Source: Acanthosoma haemorrhoidale
Lineage: Eukaryota > Arthropoda > Insecta > Hemiptera > Acanthosomatidae
NCBI GenBank assembly: GCA_930367205.1
Contig: OV884015.1
Coordinates: 82,512,841-82,576,840 of the forward strand
Length of the DNA stretch: 64,000 bases
Direction: 5' to 3'
The notes beneath the pieces were generated by a model. That model saw only the letters and a list, made by a program, of their open reading frames with translations. It did not search any database and was not told the DNA's origin. This document shows positions 22,801 through 33,164 of this stretch, one piece after another. The first letter of the stretch is position 1. Every line of letters begins with the position of its first letter. The position numbers and the translations under genes are program-made.

Positions 22801-25800
22801 AATATCTGCAACATAATCATGATATTACCCGTAATAAAATCATAATATTTAATTTTCTTGGACCAAATATATATGCCTTACAGAAATGGTAACGATTTGT
22901 ATAAACGGAAAAATAAAAATATATACGAAAAGTAAATGTTATATAATTTACAAGAATACCACATTCGTTCATTGAAACATGAAATATATACTGGGCCAGA
23001 AATGTTAAAAATAAACCGTGAGATTGCGCCTTTAGCAATAAATAAACCAAAATATTCTGATCATGAATTACTTAGTCGAAGAAAACCGATAAGAAAAGGA
23101 TAGGGTCGTTCGAGAAACCAAACTTAGTCAAAAGCCTTAGTTTTCCAGGACAGGCCATAATTGTTTCTATTAATCCAGAACATGGTGAGCTTGGAGATCA
23201 TAAAATAATTCTTAAACGTACTTTTTGCTATTAATTGACCTAGAAAACCCACATCTGTTCCAGCAAAAAAAATTTTAATCCTGGAGTACTATTGGTAATT
23301 TGATAGACGGTTTTACAATACCTTCGACGAATCGACAATCATACCAAAAAAATGGATATTTCATGGTCTGGCATAAACGATAACTATTTAAAACTCATTA
23401 TGAAATAGTATAAATGTTATTTAGAATAATATTACAAAAATCAAGTAATCAAGAACTTCACAAAATATTTAAAATTTAATCATATGTTAAATGTCATTTT
23501 AGTATGTCAAGCACAAGTTTTATATGACAATCATCAGTTTTATGACTTATAACTAACTAACTAAGCGTGAAATAAATAAATTATTGAAACAAAGAAGAAA
23601 CAGTTTCATGATTATAACCTCTGAGAAAAATCCAAGACAAAATGGCAAAACTATGGAGCAATTGACTTATAGTTAGTATAGATCTCATTTTGTTAGGTAT
23701 GTACCCTTTCTTAGGAATGCCTGTACCCAATAACATCTATTTCGTTTTCAAGTGTACGTTAAATACCAAACGTAGGCAAAAATTACACGTTATCTCCGGT
23801 AGACATCCATCGGTACCACAACGTCACCGCTCGTTTGACAAACAAGTATGCATTGAAATGCTACGGCACCACAATGGCAAAAATCGCATGTGTGCACTAG
23901 GCCTAAAGCATGAGCTGTAATGAATTATTTGTAAATATATAAGTCCAACGGATCTCAGATTACCCAACCTAAAGTGATGACTGATCTTAAATCCATCCAT
24001 GCCAAGGAGAAAGAACTGAAGTTGATAATCGCGCCATAGGTTCAAATATAAAAACAGAAAAAATACGTTATTGTGCTTATCACAATATTAATTAATTGAT
24101 ATATCTTTGACTATACGTCGAAAAATTATGGAATATATGTAGTTTACTAAGCATGATTAATCATATTTTAAAACCGTAAAATATAATACTGGATTTGTGG
24201 GCTCTTTGTTGATGGTTTAAATCCCATTTTCTAAACACCGAAATTGTTCTCTAGCAATGGTCCAAAGATATTAATCCAGTATTTACCTGAACCAGCTATT
24301 GATTTTGAAAGGCATCCACATTGGATAAGGAAGACTCCATCTATCCATGAGTAGAGGTGCTTTGATGTAGTTTGCAACAAGCATAAAGGCACAGCAGGAC
24401 GAAAACATCAGAGTGGACAGTTTGATATCGTTATTTGCTTCTGCTCTCGTCTGGAAAAAAAGGAACATCATATATCAATCAGCAGATCAGCTGCCATAAG
24501 GAGGAGATAATTCTGAAATTGTTTCGTAAATTTCATGTCGATTCATTGACATGTTAAAAGTCCATCGGATTAAGTGAGCACAATGCAATTGATACTGAAG
24601 TTTATCGTTGAACGTAATGTAATTCATAAAAAATATTTAAACTATGATTAAAATAAATATGCCATAATAATCATTAAACGCTATTTAATATGTCATTATT
24701 TAGACTTAGATGAAATTTTTCCCTTTCCTAAATACAGAAAGGGAGAATCAGTTGATTATTTCAAAAAAATCATCTAACAAATTGCTTTGGCATCATCAAT
24801 AACAAATTTAAATCATCCCAACTATATCCGAGATAATAAGTATAGTGATAACAGCTGAGATACTCAAATAAATACTCAGAAATACTCAGGTATTATGTGA
24901 CGCTCTTCTGGTAGATTGCTTCATCAATCACTTCAAAATTTATTTTTCATACTTAATTCCACTTCCATCACCCCGTTAGCCTTCTCCCCATTTCCAAAAT
25001 TTTAGATAAACTTCTTAGTAATAGAATAAATTATACAGTTAAGACTATAAAGTGCATTTTATCTTTTTCGGGTCGTCACGAGGGGGTGCCTATATAACCT
25101 AGCCCTAGTGACGAAGTGAGGGTTGATTAGGCTATGACCTTGACAATTGCTTCATGACGGTTCTTACTACTGTACTATCTGACTCCATATCTGATAGGCA
25201 TGTGCCCCGACAGTGCACTATGTTGGACCAGTGCCTTGAATGATCACAAATTCACACTCGGTATCTGAGGGTAGGCGAAAACCTTCCGGATACCAAAAGT
25301 GAATGTGAACCGGAGAGGGGCAGTCTGGATCACTGGGAGAGACACTACTAGGTAAAATTCGTAGGGCCCTAGGTGGCCGCCGTCCACAAAGAAGAAATCT
25401 CTTCCAAGGTGGTGCTGGTTTTATTGAGACTTAGAGGCTTTCATAAATGAGAAGACCAAATCTAGAAACATCGTTGCAGCTGCAAGTACCAGTTTTTTTT
25501 TTGTTTTTTTATATCATTCAAAATCATAAAATAGGATAAGGGAAAAATAAAAAGGATAATTTATTTGGATTGGTAAGTGCCTTTCACTAGGGGGAGTCCC
25601 ATTTGAAGGATGTGTGTAGAGGATGAGTAGTTTCGAGGACCTCAGTATCCCAGGTGTGTCTTAGAGGCGCAGTTGTGGGCTATTCGGTCTTGATCAAGTG
25701 TTTGTAGAGGTCCCACTGGGCCTCATCGTACCTAAATCTTGAGGCAAGTGGCTCTGGTATGTCGCCTTCCAGTTCGTAGAGCACAGGCCGATGGTCGGAG

Positions 25801-28800
25801 GTAGCGAAGTTCAAGGCAGAGCACTCGGTGATTCGGTGTGGCTGCTGTGTCAGGAGTAGGTCAGGTGTGGAGGTCCTGTCGGAGTTGGTGAACTGTCGGA
25901 AAGTCGGCAGGCCTGGGTGGATAACCGTGAATGGTGTCTTCGTGATGTAGCGGCCGAGAGCGTTAGCTACCATGCTGCTCCACCAGCTGTGGTTGTTATT
26001 CAAGTCATCCACAATGGCATGACTTCGGTCCTGGGCTATCGTAGTGAGCAGGAGCTTGTCTGAGTTGCAATTGGCTCGGCGTCTTCTGTAGACACCTGTC
26101 ACTATGATGATGTTGGTGAGCCGGAATTGGACTTTTACCATGTAGTGGAAGAGGCCTGGGGTCCCGGGTGGAGCCGTTTGCAGGGTACACCGTGATTCAC
26201 TAACACTGCTACTCCCTTAGTGATGGTCTCGGTGTCGTGGCGGTAGCTGTATATCCCGGGAATCTGCAGAAATGGAGCTTCTTCAAATGGGTGTCCGTAA
26301 GGACAGCGACGTCTGGCGAGTGGCACCGTAATAGCGTCTATACGTCGGCTTGTTTGGGCCGAAGGCCACAAACGTTGTAATTTAAAATCACATGGCCAAT
26401 CAGTTGGATGCCCGGTCCAGCCGTGCTTAGACCCTCTCTACCAGCCCGGTGAGATGGGAGGCCAGCTGGTTCATAGTTGTGAGCATGACGCTCCTCATGT
26501 TAAACATAGCGTCTGGGTTAGCAGCGGGTTGAGGCAGCGGTGCTGGGATTTCTTCTGGCGCCCTGGTTTGGGCGGAAGCCACCTGTGAGTAGGAGGTGGT
26601 CTGTCGTGGTGGAGGGGTGGCAGGCATATATGCAGCCTTTTTCGGCCCGGCTGAAGTATTTTGAGCCTGGCGTTGGAGCTCCATGGCCTGTATGAGTTTT
26701 AGGTTATACGGACACTGCTGATAGGAGGCTACATGGCCTTCCCCACAATAAGCGCACCGTAGGGGAATTAAAGCGTCCCTAGGGCAGTCTTTGGTCTCAC
26801 GAGATAGGCTGCACCTCACACAGTTTGTTTATTTTAAACAGTACCGCCTTCCAACTACCGGCACATCGGGATGCCCCTTTTGTAATGTAATGTGTTTATT
26901 CTAAAGAGCACATTATTGATGTGACGTCTTATCTTCTCAGCCGTCAGCGAGTAATCACCAATGACCAGGATCGGTTCGATCTCGGTCTTAGTACCACTGT
27001 GATCGGATCGTCGTAATCGATATACATCGATTATGCCTCCTATAGTTGTTATATGGGCTTTTATCTCCTCGATCAGATGAGTGAGATCGAAGCCGTGAAG
27101 TAGGAATTTTTTGTTAGGCTTAGTTCCGAGGGTGCCGAAAGTATGAAACGGGATATTTAATTTCCGTATAGCAGCGATGGTTTGCTGCTGATCTTGCGAG
27201 CTGTGGCAGAACACTTTTGTGTCCTGCTGGCTTGGAACTACTCTGTAGTTCTGAACTTTATTATAACAGCCTGGTGAAGTCGTAGCTGTTAATACGGCCT
27301 AATATTAGGGGGGGGGGAGGGTGTGATTTTGGGGCTGCTGAGGCAGCAAAGGTTCTAGCCTCTGGCTGGGCGGCAGAATTTAACGGATTGACAGAAGTCG
27401 AAGATTGAACTCCTGGGATCTGGAGGAGAGTACGCTTGCGGCATACTCTCTTCGGTAGTTGGAAGTCATCAACCGGGGTGGGTTCAGGTGTGGGACATGC
27501 AGGAGAGTCAGTCACTTTCCTTGTGCGATATCTACATGACCTGGGTTCTTGGATTTTTAATTTTGCCCATATTTTGACCGTGGTCCAAATATTTGCCCAT
27601 AGTCTCTGTAAGAAGTGGCGTTACCTGTGACATAGCAGCAGATTCCTCCCACTCCTCTACGGGTACGGTCTTCTAACAGCGTCTGTTTCCACTTCACTGT
27701 TACACTGAGTCTATTACACTGTAATTGTCTATAATGTTAGTTTTCACATAAACTTTTGAAACTGACTAAAGTTTAAACAATTTCAAGAGCACAACACAAA
27801 CGCGTCCTTCCTCAACGAAGGCTAGAGTATAGGGTGATTTATCTTATGTAGTTAGCGGTCGCTACAATCTTTATAACGTTTTATGACAATTATTTTAGCA
27901 AATCGTCATTTGAAAAATAATACCATAATTATGTAATACTATATAATTATAAAAATATAATACCATAATTATGGGCGGATAATATAAACCAAACTAAGGC
28001 ATTTTTCATTATATCAGATACATTAGAACTTCATTATCATGTTGACATAAATGTTGAAATGATTTAGGGATCTAATATTCTTCTTACCTTTATCTGCTCC
28101 TCGGTCAGGTTTCCCCCATATTCAAAGAATCCAGCCTTAATAGTTATTTCTGCTTCGAGAAACCGGGAGCTCTGTATGAGACAATTAGTCAGCATCGGGA
28201 TCACAGTTACAAATAGTAGGAGCCAGTGAAGAGCTTCTATGATCATCAGTGGTGATTCGTTTCCATCCCGTAGTAAGATCTACAAATATACTAGTTATTA
28301 TGTAATATAACGAATAATTATCGATTAAAGTGAAAAAAATAGAGGCACGCCTGTGAATCGAACCAAGGACCTTCTGATGTTCGTTAATTATTACTAATTA
28401 TACTATCACAGGTCGTTTAGCTTAGTCAAGTAGTTTACCATCTATTGCTTTAGTAGTTCCCGTAATATCTGAAAACATCAGATTTGCACTGATTAAATTT
28501 TTTTCTCGTTTACCTATGATCATTAGGGTTTACAAATTTTATTTACGAATCAATGCCTTACATAATAGAATCAGATATTACCAACAGTAATAATTATTTA
28601 TTTTGAAGCTGACCTGATGCATCTTATTCATCATTTTATTAATCGACTTTTCCTACTTCGAAACGGTGATTATTGTTATATTAACAATTAATAAGAAAAC
28701 GACTTAATTTTGAATTTTAAAGTAATTTGATCCGATTTACTTTTACCTGTTAGTTTTTTCGAATTTACTATAAGCAGGTCAGCTGCAGTTGATTTGATTC

Positions 28801-29824
28801 AAAATTTAATTGGTGAGCCCTAAGGGCAAGGGTTTTCCTTGACATAATATTTCGTCTGTATGACTGTCTGCTCTTCAATAGCAAATATAAAAGGATGCCA
28901 AAGTTCTGAAATTTTAATGGAGTTTTTTACAATACCTATAAATATGCTGATGTTAAGTCGATTGATGATATAGTAGATAAACGAACAAGTAAAGTGTTGT
29001 GCATCATACTATTAATGGTTTCGTTACAGCTTCAAAAACGATTTCAATAACAGTTATTATGACATTATGTTGTCATAATCCACTAAAGTCAATTAATTTA
29101 ATTATGTCTTATATAATAAATAATTGATTTATTAATCAGAAACTGATTAATAGTTGATATATTTTATTGGGTATCTTATATTTTTTGCTTAATCGAAGCT
29201 TCAAATGGAACCCCCAAAGTATCATCTACAAAAACAAATCTTACGATTCTGTTAATGTGGAGCACGCGATGTTGATGAACATTTTTATGACTTCTTGTAA
29301 TTAAGGTTTAAAAATACAAACCAAAAATAGCATATTGTTAATCAAGACGTAAGAGTCTTGAATTGGATACCCACCAAAAAAAATACAAATATTTTTTAAT
29401 AATAATAAATATAACCTCTATTGAAGATGACAGTATTTTTCGTTTCGTTGCAACATCCAATTGGATATTTATCTCCGTAGTTGTAATCAAGAAAAGATGA
29501 ACAGACATATACACTGATAAAAAATTGGAGCATTCTGATTATGAAGAATGTAGTATTCTTCTTTAGTTTGGGAATAAAAACCCATATATTCAGTAGTAAA
29601 TTAGCCGTTTTCAGGCAAGGCTTAAGCAAGTTAAGTTTCAAGTTAGTTAGACAAACCTTCATCGAAAGTTGAATCACCCCCAAAGTCACAAATGCCAAGC
29701 GCACCCCTGTCATGGCGACTGACTTCCATGTGCCGTCATAGATACTTCCTGCCAAGAACAGAAATATTCTGTTGGTCTGCAAATTCGACGCGTCTCTAAC
29801 CAACTCGATTTTGAACTGCAACAT
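13826..29824 (-). CDS. odorant receptor OR-A (7tm_6 family), spliced gene
   Basis: Eight minus-strand exons join in phase: 29657-29824, 28088-28279, 24287-24450, 22566-22805, 22236-22332, 16033-16140, 14698-14853 and 13826-13882. They give about 393 residues, normal for insect odorant receptors. Seven hydrophobic segments lie at roughly residues 35-54, 68-91, 132-149, 176-204, 265-287, 290-312 and 378-391. Family signs are the LPYPMWMPF loop before TM4, KECVQHHLILI in the third intracellular region, a FYCLLGQTI motif after TM6, and the C-terminal AAFTYFNIL. Members are inverted seven-TM ligand-gated channel subunits that work with Orco in olfactory neurons. No frameshift or stop was seen in these exons. 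The first exon is the least certain part: a start at 29822-29824 (ATG-CTG-like context) is assumed, but an acceptor ending at 29819 (GATGTTGCAG) could make it an internal exon. Confidence 0.75.
14698..14853 (-). CDS. OR-A exon 7
   Basis: Acceptor CCACAG, donor GAG-GTAATA, 52 codons: AEDVGLAVYNIQWYTMPL ... HEFSKKGFSE. The frame stays open beyond the donor down to 14590, but that tail changes freely between the two paralogues, so splicing to exon 8 is preferred. Confidence 0.8.
16033..16140 (-). CDS. OR-A exon 6
   Basis: Acceptor TTTCAG, donor GTT-GTAAGA, 36 codons covering TM6 (SPGTPLALVAPLLLVLIPEM ... CLLGQTIADV). Both borders are phase 0. Confidence 0.85.
16690..18072. mobile_element. sequence inserted in copy 1 only, hosting a J2 LINE
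   Basis: Copy 2 goes straight from its (AT)n run to the shared flank (57919-57945), whereas copy 1 has ~1.4 kb here. Of this, 16726-17506 is a J2 LINE. The remaining ~600 bp (16690-16725 and 17518-18072) is a separate insert of unknown type. Its 17530-17830 part is clearly GC-richer than the surroundings and has a 108-codon minus-strand frame with no recognised similarity. Confidence 0.55.
16726..17506 (+). mobile_element. 5'-truncated J2 LINE with 11-bp TSD
   Basis: The target-site duplication AAACATTTATT flanks it at 16715-16725 and 17507-17517. The coding part (to 17122) gives the RT C-terminus: SVRLKLLIYQSVLRPALMYG, FQNRVLRTSLKHTPFDRMKA and RRHIKFFDSLRHSHNPLFSD, ending EPDD and TGA. Then comes ~380 bp of 3'UTR (GACTCCCCTTAGTGAAAGGC) and an A-rich end. 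The same 3'UTR is seen at 25493 and 42924. The frame in this copy is open, so it is fairly young. Confidence 0.8.
19113..19134. repeat. 22-bp perfect palindrome
   Basis: TAACTTATATATATATAAGT plus TA, in the LTR-like region upstream of the gag frame. It may be a chance product of AT repeats. Confidence 0.5.
19516..19533 (+). promoter_or_regulatory. primer-binding site (tRNA) of the LTR element
   Basis: TGGTGCCGAAACCCGGGA: an 18-base stretch starting TGG, complementary to a tRNA 3' end (CCA), lying right after the LTR-like region and ~110 bases before gag. I do not assign the tRNA. Confidence 0.65.
19644..20750 (+). pseudogene. gag polyprotein of an LTR retrotransposon, one in-frame TAG
   Basis: A 368-codon frame starts MPEGVLRPAVLSGAADIPQW. 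The capsid-like part (about residues 30-190) includes ETGELNHFLKGGDRLMMRI and SWTIVKEWRTKAFGGGRWTP. A single TAG at 20226-20228 separates it from the second half, which stays in the same frame (LAKETGRKEA...). Residues ~275-315 carry two CCHC knuckles, CHECRKTGHLVAKC and CLECGPEGHVARQC, which bind RNA during packaging. Codon use is GC-richer than the surroundings. The TAG is followed by CTAG, a context known to favour read-through, so the stop may be either a mutation or leaky. I class it as a pseudogene by default. Confidence 0.7.
22236..22332 (-). CDS. OR-A exon 5
   Basis: The acceptor TTTCAG at 22333-22338 is chosen over the one at 22321 because only it keeps the phase with exon 4 (HHLILI-K-FFIDFQKYFDV). 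It encodes TM5 (SLVVVALNTGLIFCALGFV). Donor ACG-GTAAGT. Confidence 0.85.
22566..22805 (-). CDS. OR-A exon 4
   Basis: Acceptor GTTGCAG, donor AA-GTAAGT, 79 full codons. TM4 (YLVAMVWTWFPPESM...) is followed by HLIAQFRILILAIQEID and RVKECVQHHLILI, the most typical odorant-receptor block in the window. Confidence 0.9.
24287..24450 (-). CDS. OR-A exon 3
   Basis: Acceptor TTTTTCCAG, donor AG-GTAAAT, 54 codons plus two bases. TM3 (LSTLMFSSCCAFMLVANYI) and the LPYPMWMPFKINSWF loop. Its phase fits exon 4. Confidence 0.85.
25065..25460 (-). mobile_element. gypsy LTR fragment, 3' part (minus strand)
   Basis: Reverse complement of the LTR region around 44780-45182, ending with the same GTGACGACCCGA terminus. 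Together with 27826-27871 it marks a gypsy LTR in minus orientation, with a J2 LINE between the two parts. Confidence 0.7.
25680..26400 (-). pseudogene. J2 ORF2 endonuclease domain (broken)
   Basis: Two frames make up an APE-type endonuclease: the 26371-26135 part (RRCPYGHPFEEAPFLQIPGI, TITKGVAVLVNHG), then the 26141-25680 part (IIIVTGVYRRRR, AIVDDLNNNHSWWSS, STPDLLLTQQPHRI, TSDHRPVLYELEGDIPEP). The conserved SDH near the end is present, while the GDLNA motif has become VDDLNN. This enzyme would nick target DNA for target-primed reverse transcription. Frameshift and RT loss make it inactive. Confidence 0.75.
26427..27515 (-). pseudogene. J2 ORF1 gag (frameshifted)
   Basis: Three frame pieces: N-terminus 27261-27515 (FQLPKRVCRKRTLLQIPG), middle 26855-27214 (QDQQQTIAAIRKLNIPFHTF, KKFLLHGFDLTHLIEEIKAH) and C-terminus 26427-26819 with the CAYCGEGHVASYQQC knuckle. 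The middle piece is the domain that precedes the CCHC knuckles in Jockey gag proteins. The same protein is better preserved at 43213-44198. The breaks near 26840 and 27240 are frameshifts. Confidence 0.75.
27826..27871 (-). mobile_element. gypsy LTR 5' end (minus strand)
   Basis: Reverse complement of TGTAGCGACCGCTAACTACA plus the following 26 bases, nearly identical to the LTR start at 40033 and 42838. The similarity stops at CTCTA, where the J2 LINE begins. Confidence 0.8.
28088..28279 (-). CDS. OR-A exon 2
   Basis: Acceptor TTTGTAG, donor AAG-GTAAGA, 64 codons, phase 0 at both ends. TM2 (IIEALHWLLLFVTVIPMLTN) and a charged loop ending NLTEEQIK. Confidence 0.8.
28280..29656 (-). other. OR-A intron 1
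   Basis: AT-rich intron. A degraded tRNA-like B-box (GGTTCGATTC, minus strand, near 28355) is present without a cloverleaf. Nothing else recognised. Confidence 0.5.
29657..29824 (-). CDS. OR-A exon 1 (or first visible exon)
   Basis: 56 codons from ATG: MLQFKIELVRDASNLQTNRI, FLFLAGSIYDGTWK, then TM1 (VRLAFVTLGVIQLSMK). Donor AAG-GTTTGT. The bases before TTC (GATGTTGCAG) also look like an acceptor, so the true start may lie in an exon further right that I could not find. Confidence 0.65.
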
Positions 29825-31555
29825 CACAAAGAGAAAACTGACTAGATTATCATGATCCTTTTGTAAGCGTTTTTTTCCTTCTACTTTTTGAATATATCAT
29901 ACTAAATTCGTTGCACAAGATCTATGTTTTACTAAGGGGAAAATTCAAAGAAATTTTCCAATGAAATAATTGATGTAAATTCAATAAAAGGAATCTCTGT
30001 TAGTGCTATCAAGTTGAATAATATATTTTGGATGTAGGTTAAATAATTGTGTGTAACGCATTTTAATCTTTTTTTTTTTTTTTTCCTTAGCTCTCTAATT
30101 TTAAGATTAGGGATGAGGGGGAAAAAAATAAAGGAATATTTGGGTTGACCGGATCCTTGTACTAGGAGTACCTGCTTGAAGGTGGTGTGAGGGAATTAAG
30201 GAGTGTGGGAAGCCTCGGTAGAGGCTGATTGTTGCGGTACAGTGGTGAGAGTCCACTGGTGGCTGGGCCTAGAGTCCCTCTAGGCAAGTAGTGCAGTCTT
30301 ATTTAGTTGGATAGAAGTGATGGATGCCCGTTAGAGGCTTGTTGTTGGTGGGTGCTTTACCAGATCTGGAGAGTTGCCATAATAGCGGTGGGGGCGTCAT
30401 GTCTCGGAACAGAGGGTTTTGGCTCTGTTTCATCGAGTCAAAGAATTTGATGTGTCTTCTTTGGATGGCTTCGGTGTTGGTGGGGACCTCGAACTTTTCA
30501 TGGATGCCGGGAGTCTTCATCACGAAAAGGGGTATGCCATAGTGCCGTGCGCAGGATTTTGTTCTGAAAGCTCTGGAGTCGAGTTATTGTGCTATAGGGT
30601 AGGAATCGGAAGAGTGGTGTCCCAAACAGTAGAGCTGGCCTCAGGACGCTCTTATTCTTACAATTTCAGCCGAAGGGATATAGCCGGGCTTGCGATGAGA
30701 TGCTGGAGAGAGTAGTAAGTCCTACGTACTCTTTTCAACTTCTTCTGCAGGTATGTGTAGAACGTCATCAGTCTGCCTAGGTTGATGCCTAGGTAGCATA
30801 TGCTGTTGGAAAGTTTGCCATTGACAGTCTCGTCTATGGTGAAGCTGGGTGGACGCTTCCGTTTTCCATGCTGGAAGGAGAAGACGATCCCTTGAGTTTT
30901 GGCAGGGTTCACCTGAATGTGGACAGCTCGTAGCCTGTCGGGGATTAACTGACTGGCGCCCTCTGCAGCCTTTAGAGCTTTCGCTGGGTTGAGGCTGGTG
31001 CTGTAGACCCCTATATCGTCCGCATATGCCGCTACCTCACAATTGGAGTATGATGTTCCTACTATGTGCACGGTGTAGATGTTGAAGAGTAGTGGTCCCA
31101 GCACCGACCCTTGGGGAACTCCGACAACGAAATATCTTCTGGTGGTTGATATGGCTCCTATTCGCACAGAAAAGGTTCAGCCTGCTAGATAGGAAGTCAT
31201 GATGTTCTGGAGGAACCACGCAGGAAATGCGTGCTCGTTCAGGCGTCGCAGGAGTGTACGATGATCTGCAGAGTCGAATGCTTTCGTACTGTCAATGGAG
31301 ATCATCGCAGTGACTCTGTTGTTTCGCATGTTAGTTGCAACATACCGCTGCAGTTTCACTAGATTGCAGTCCGAGCTGAGTCCATTACCGAAGCCGGTCT
31401 GTTATTGTCTTCGGTGGTATAATGTCTTGAGTGTCACAGTGTCTGGTGAGATGGTCGTAGAGAATCCTCTCGTATATTTTTGATAATTGGGGCAGCAGAC
31501 TGACGGGCCTGTAGTGAGCTGACTCATATCCATTCTTGGCCAGTTTCAATAGTGG

Positions 31556-31604
31556 GGGTTCCCCGTGCGGGCCAAAAGCCCAGGAAGGGGTAAAAAAAAA
31601 AAAA
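31556..31604 (+). mobile_element. 49-bp retroposed insert with A13 tail and 13-bp TSD
   Basis: A perfect GTTTCAATAGTGG duplication at 31543-31555 and 31605-31617 brackets 36 bp of unique sequence (CGTGCGGGCCAAAAGCCCAG within it) ending in a run of 13 A. These are the marks of LINE-mediated insertion of a very short RNA 3' end. It sits inside the RT frame of the J2 copy. Confidence 0.8.
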
Positions 31605-31790
31605 GTTTCAATAGTGGCACGTGGACGGCGTGCTTCCACGTCAGGGGAAAGTAGTGTAGTCTCAGTGAAGAGTTGAGGATGTTCACTATGTGAGATATCC
31701 CCTTCCGTAGTAGCTGCTTCAGAAGGATGTTTTGGATGCTATCATCCCCTGGTGCTCTGTTGCCTCTGGTGCGACGAATGATTGCTGCAA

Positions 31791-31896
31791 TTTTTTTTTT
31801 TTTTTTTTATTTCAAAACCTCAAATACAATGTAAAAAAGAAAAATAACAAAATAATAATCGACTTACAAATTTTTCCTCTTCCTGCATATAAATGC
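31791..31896 (-). mobile_element. 106-bp retroposed 3' end with poly(A) and 10-bp TSD
   Basis: ATTGCTGCAA is duplicated at 31781-31790 and 31897-31906. Between them, on the minus strand, is ~85 bp of unique sequence ending GAGGTTTTGAAATAAA and a run of about 18 A. It looks like a truncated retrocopy of an mRNA or LINE 3' end. Confidence 0.8.
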
Positions 31897-33164
31897 ATTG
31901 CTGCAACCTGGTGGTAGGAGGTATATATAGTAGTGAGGGTAGGGGTCCGCCGGTCGGGCGCTGTGATTGGCTCACTGTCTCTATCCCCTCTCAAGTGGTC
32001 GGCTAGTATGTCTGCCTGCTCTGCAACAGAGATGAACTGCCCGTTGTTTACCAGTCTTACAGTGTTTTTCTTGGTTACAAATGTTTTAACCAGCCGCCAA
32101 AATGCTTTGTAGTAACTGTGTAAACTGCAAAGACGGTAACCCCACATAGAGCTCTTCCACTTGATCATCAGAGATGTTATTTGGGTTGTTAGAGCGTTTA
32201 GCACAGGCCTCAGGTCTTTGTTTTTTGTCCGGAACCACCTGTTTTTAATATTATTACGTTGCCGTATCAGTTCCATGATGTGTTCTGGTGGCTTCCTCAG
32301 GGAAGTCGGTACCGGGGCTAACCTCGGTATCGAGACATCAGCAGCTCGAACAATGGTGACCTGCAACTGATAGATGGCGCTGTCAATATCCCAAGTACGT
32401 CTAAGAGGCGCAATTGGGGGTAACTCGGCAATAATGAGATGCTTATATTGGGCCCAATTGGCCTCTCGGTAGTCATATCTTGTATCAGGTGGCTCTGGAA
32501 TGTTGCCTTCAAGCTCATAGAGAATAGGTCTGTGGTCTGAAGATTCAAAATCGAGCGCAGAGCAGCCAGGGACCCGATGAGGTTGTTGGGTGAGAAATAA
32601 GTCTGGTGTTGAAGTCCTATCTGGGTTACCATATTGCCGAAATGTTGGTACGCCTGGGTGGATTACTGTGAACGGCGTCTTGATTATATGTCTGCCGAGG
32701 GCATTAGCTGTTGTTCCACTCCACCAGCTGTGATTGGCATTGAGGTCTCCAATGATTACGTGCCTTTTATTTTTGCTGATCTCGGTTATTAGGAGCCTGG
32801 CTGTCGTCAGATTTGTTCTACGCCTTCTATAAATTCCAGTCACAACAATATTGTTAGTCAAACAAAGTTGGAGGGTGACTACATAGTGGTTCCCGTCAGA
32901 TGGCACCATTGGGTCTAGACGTTTACATGGCTCTCCCTGCATGACTAAAATAGTCACGCACCCTGAGATCGTTTACATGCCCTGCCGGTAGGTAGAGTAG
33001 GCTGGGAAACGACAGTAGCAGTCCTTCTTCAGTCTGGTGTCTGTTAGAACTGCTACATCCGGGTTATTGCAACGTAGTATTGCTTCGATGTCTCCTTGTT
33101 TGGGCCTAAGGCTGCAAACGTTGTAGTTAAGTATATTGTGTCCAATCATTATCGCATTTTAATC

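Larger units (their letters stand above)
12262..24130. repeat. segmental duplication, copy 1 (OR-A block)
   Basis: Collinear with 53077-64000: receptor exons, introns and the 3' intergenic part match in order and orientation. Large differences are insertions private to one copy: 16690-18072 and 18216-21087 here; 54077-54440, 58090-60253 and 60826-61673 in copy 2. The two copies start at the same word (AGGTGAAT...TTGAACATTT). Confidence 0.85.
25493..27825 (-). mobile_element. J2 LINE with RT deleted (gag plus endonuclease kept)
   Basis: Minus-strand element: poly(T) at 25493, 3'UTR shared with 16726-17506, endonuclease remnant 25680-26400, gag 26427-27515 and ~300 bp of 5'UTR. At about 25650 the frame jumps from the start of the ORF2 linker (APLRHTWDTE) straight into the 3'UTR, so all of RT is missing. 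It lies between the two halves of a gypsy LTR in the OR-A intron. Confidence 0.75.
30300..33150 (-). pseudogene. J2 ORF2: endonuclease plus reverse transcriptase (broken)
   Basis: It starts NYNVCSLRPKQGDIEAIL near 33130. The endonuclease has VTGIYRRRRTN, HVIIGDLNANHSWWSG, TPDLFLTQQPHRV and SSDHRPILYEL. The linker frame runs to 31910. The RT pieces show HYRPVSLLPQLSKIYERIL (31400-31640), ISIDSTKAFDSADH (31180-31330), FVVGVPQGSVLGPLLFNIY and the catalytic AAYADDIGVYS (30658-31167), CYLGINLGRL, then a C-terminal HIKFFDSMKQSQNPLF to 30299. At least four frame changes plus two inserts separate the pieces. An active protein would copy element RNA at the nicked target. Confidence 0.8.
30069..33152 (-). 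mobile_element. J2 LINE, ORF2 copy with 12-bp TSD
   Basis: The target-site duplication CGCATTTTAATC flanks it at 30057-30068 and 33153-33164. The minus-strand element starts at the first codons of ORF2, so ORF1 is lost by 5' truncation, and ends in a poly(A) tail (poly-T from 30069 on the plus strand). It holds endonuclease and RT in several frames. Two short retroposed inserts interrupt it at 31556-31604 and 31791-31896. Confidence 0.85.

Noticed and set aside
23690..23920. Plus-strand frame with RHPSVPQRHRSFDKQVCIEM, preserved at 63536-63778
   Set aside because: Kept only because the blocks are recent duplicates; sequence such as GTGTGCACTAGGCC looks like a DNA-transposon terminus, not a gene.
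28338..28420. tRNA-like B-box (GGTTCGATTC, minus strand)
   Set aside because: The T-stem pairs at only about three of five positions and no matching acceptor stem is present; not a tRNA gene, at most a SINE relic.
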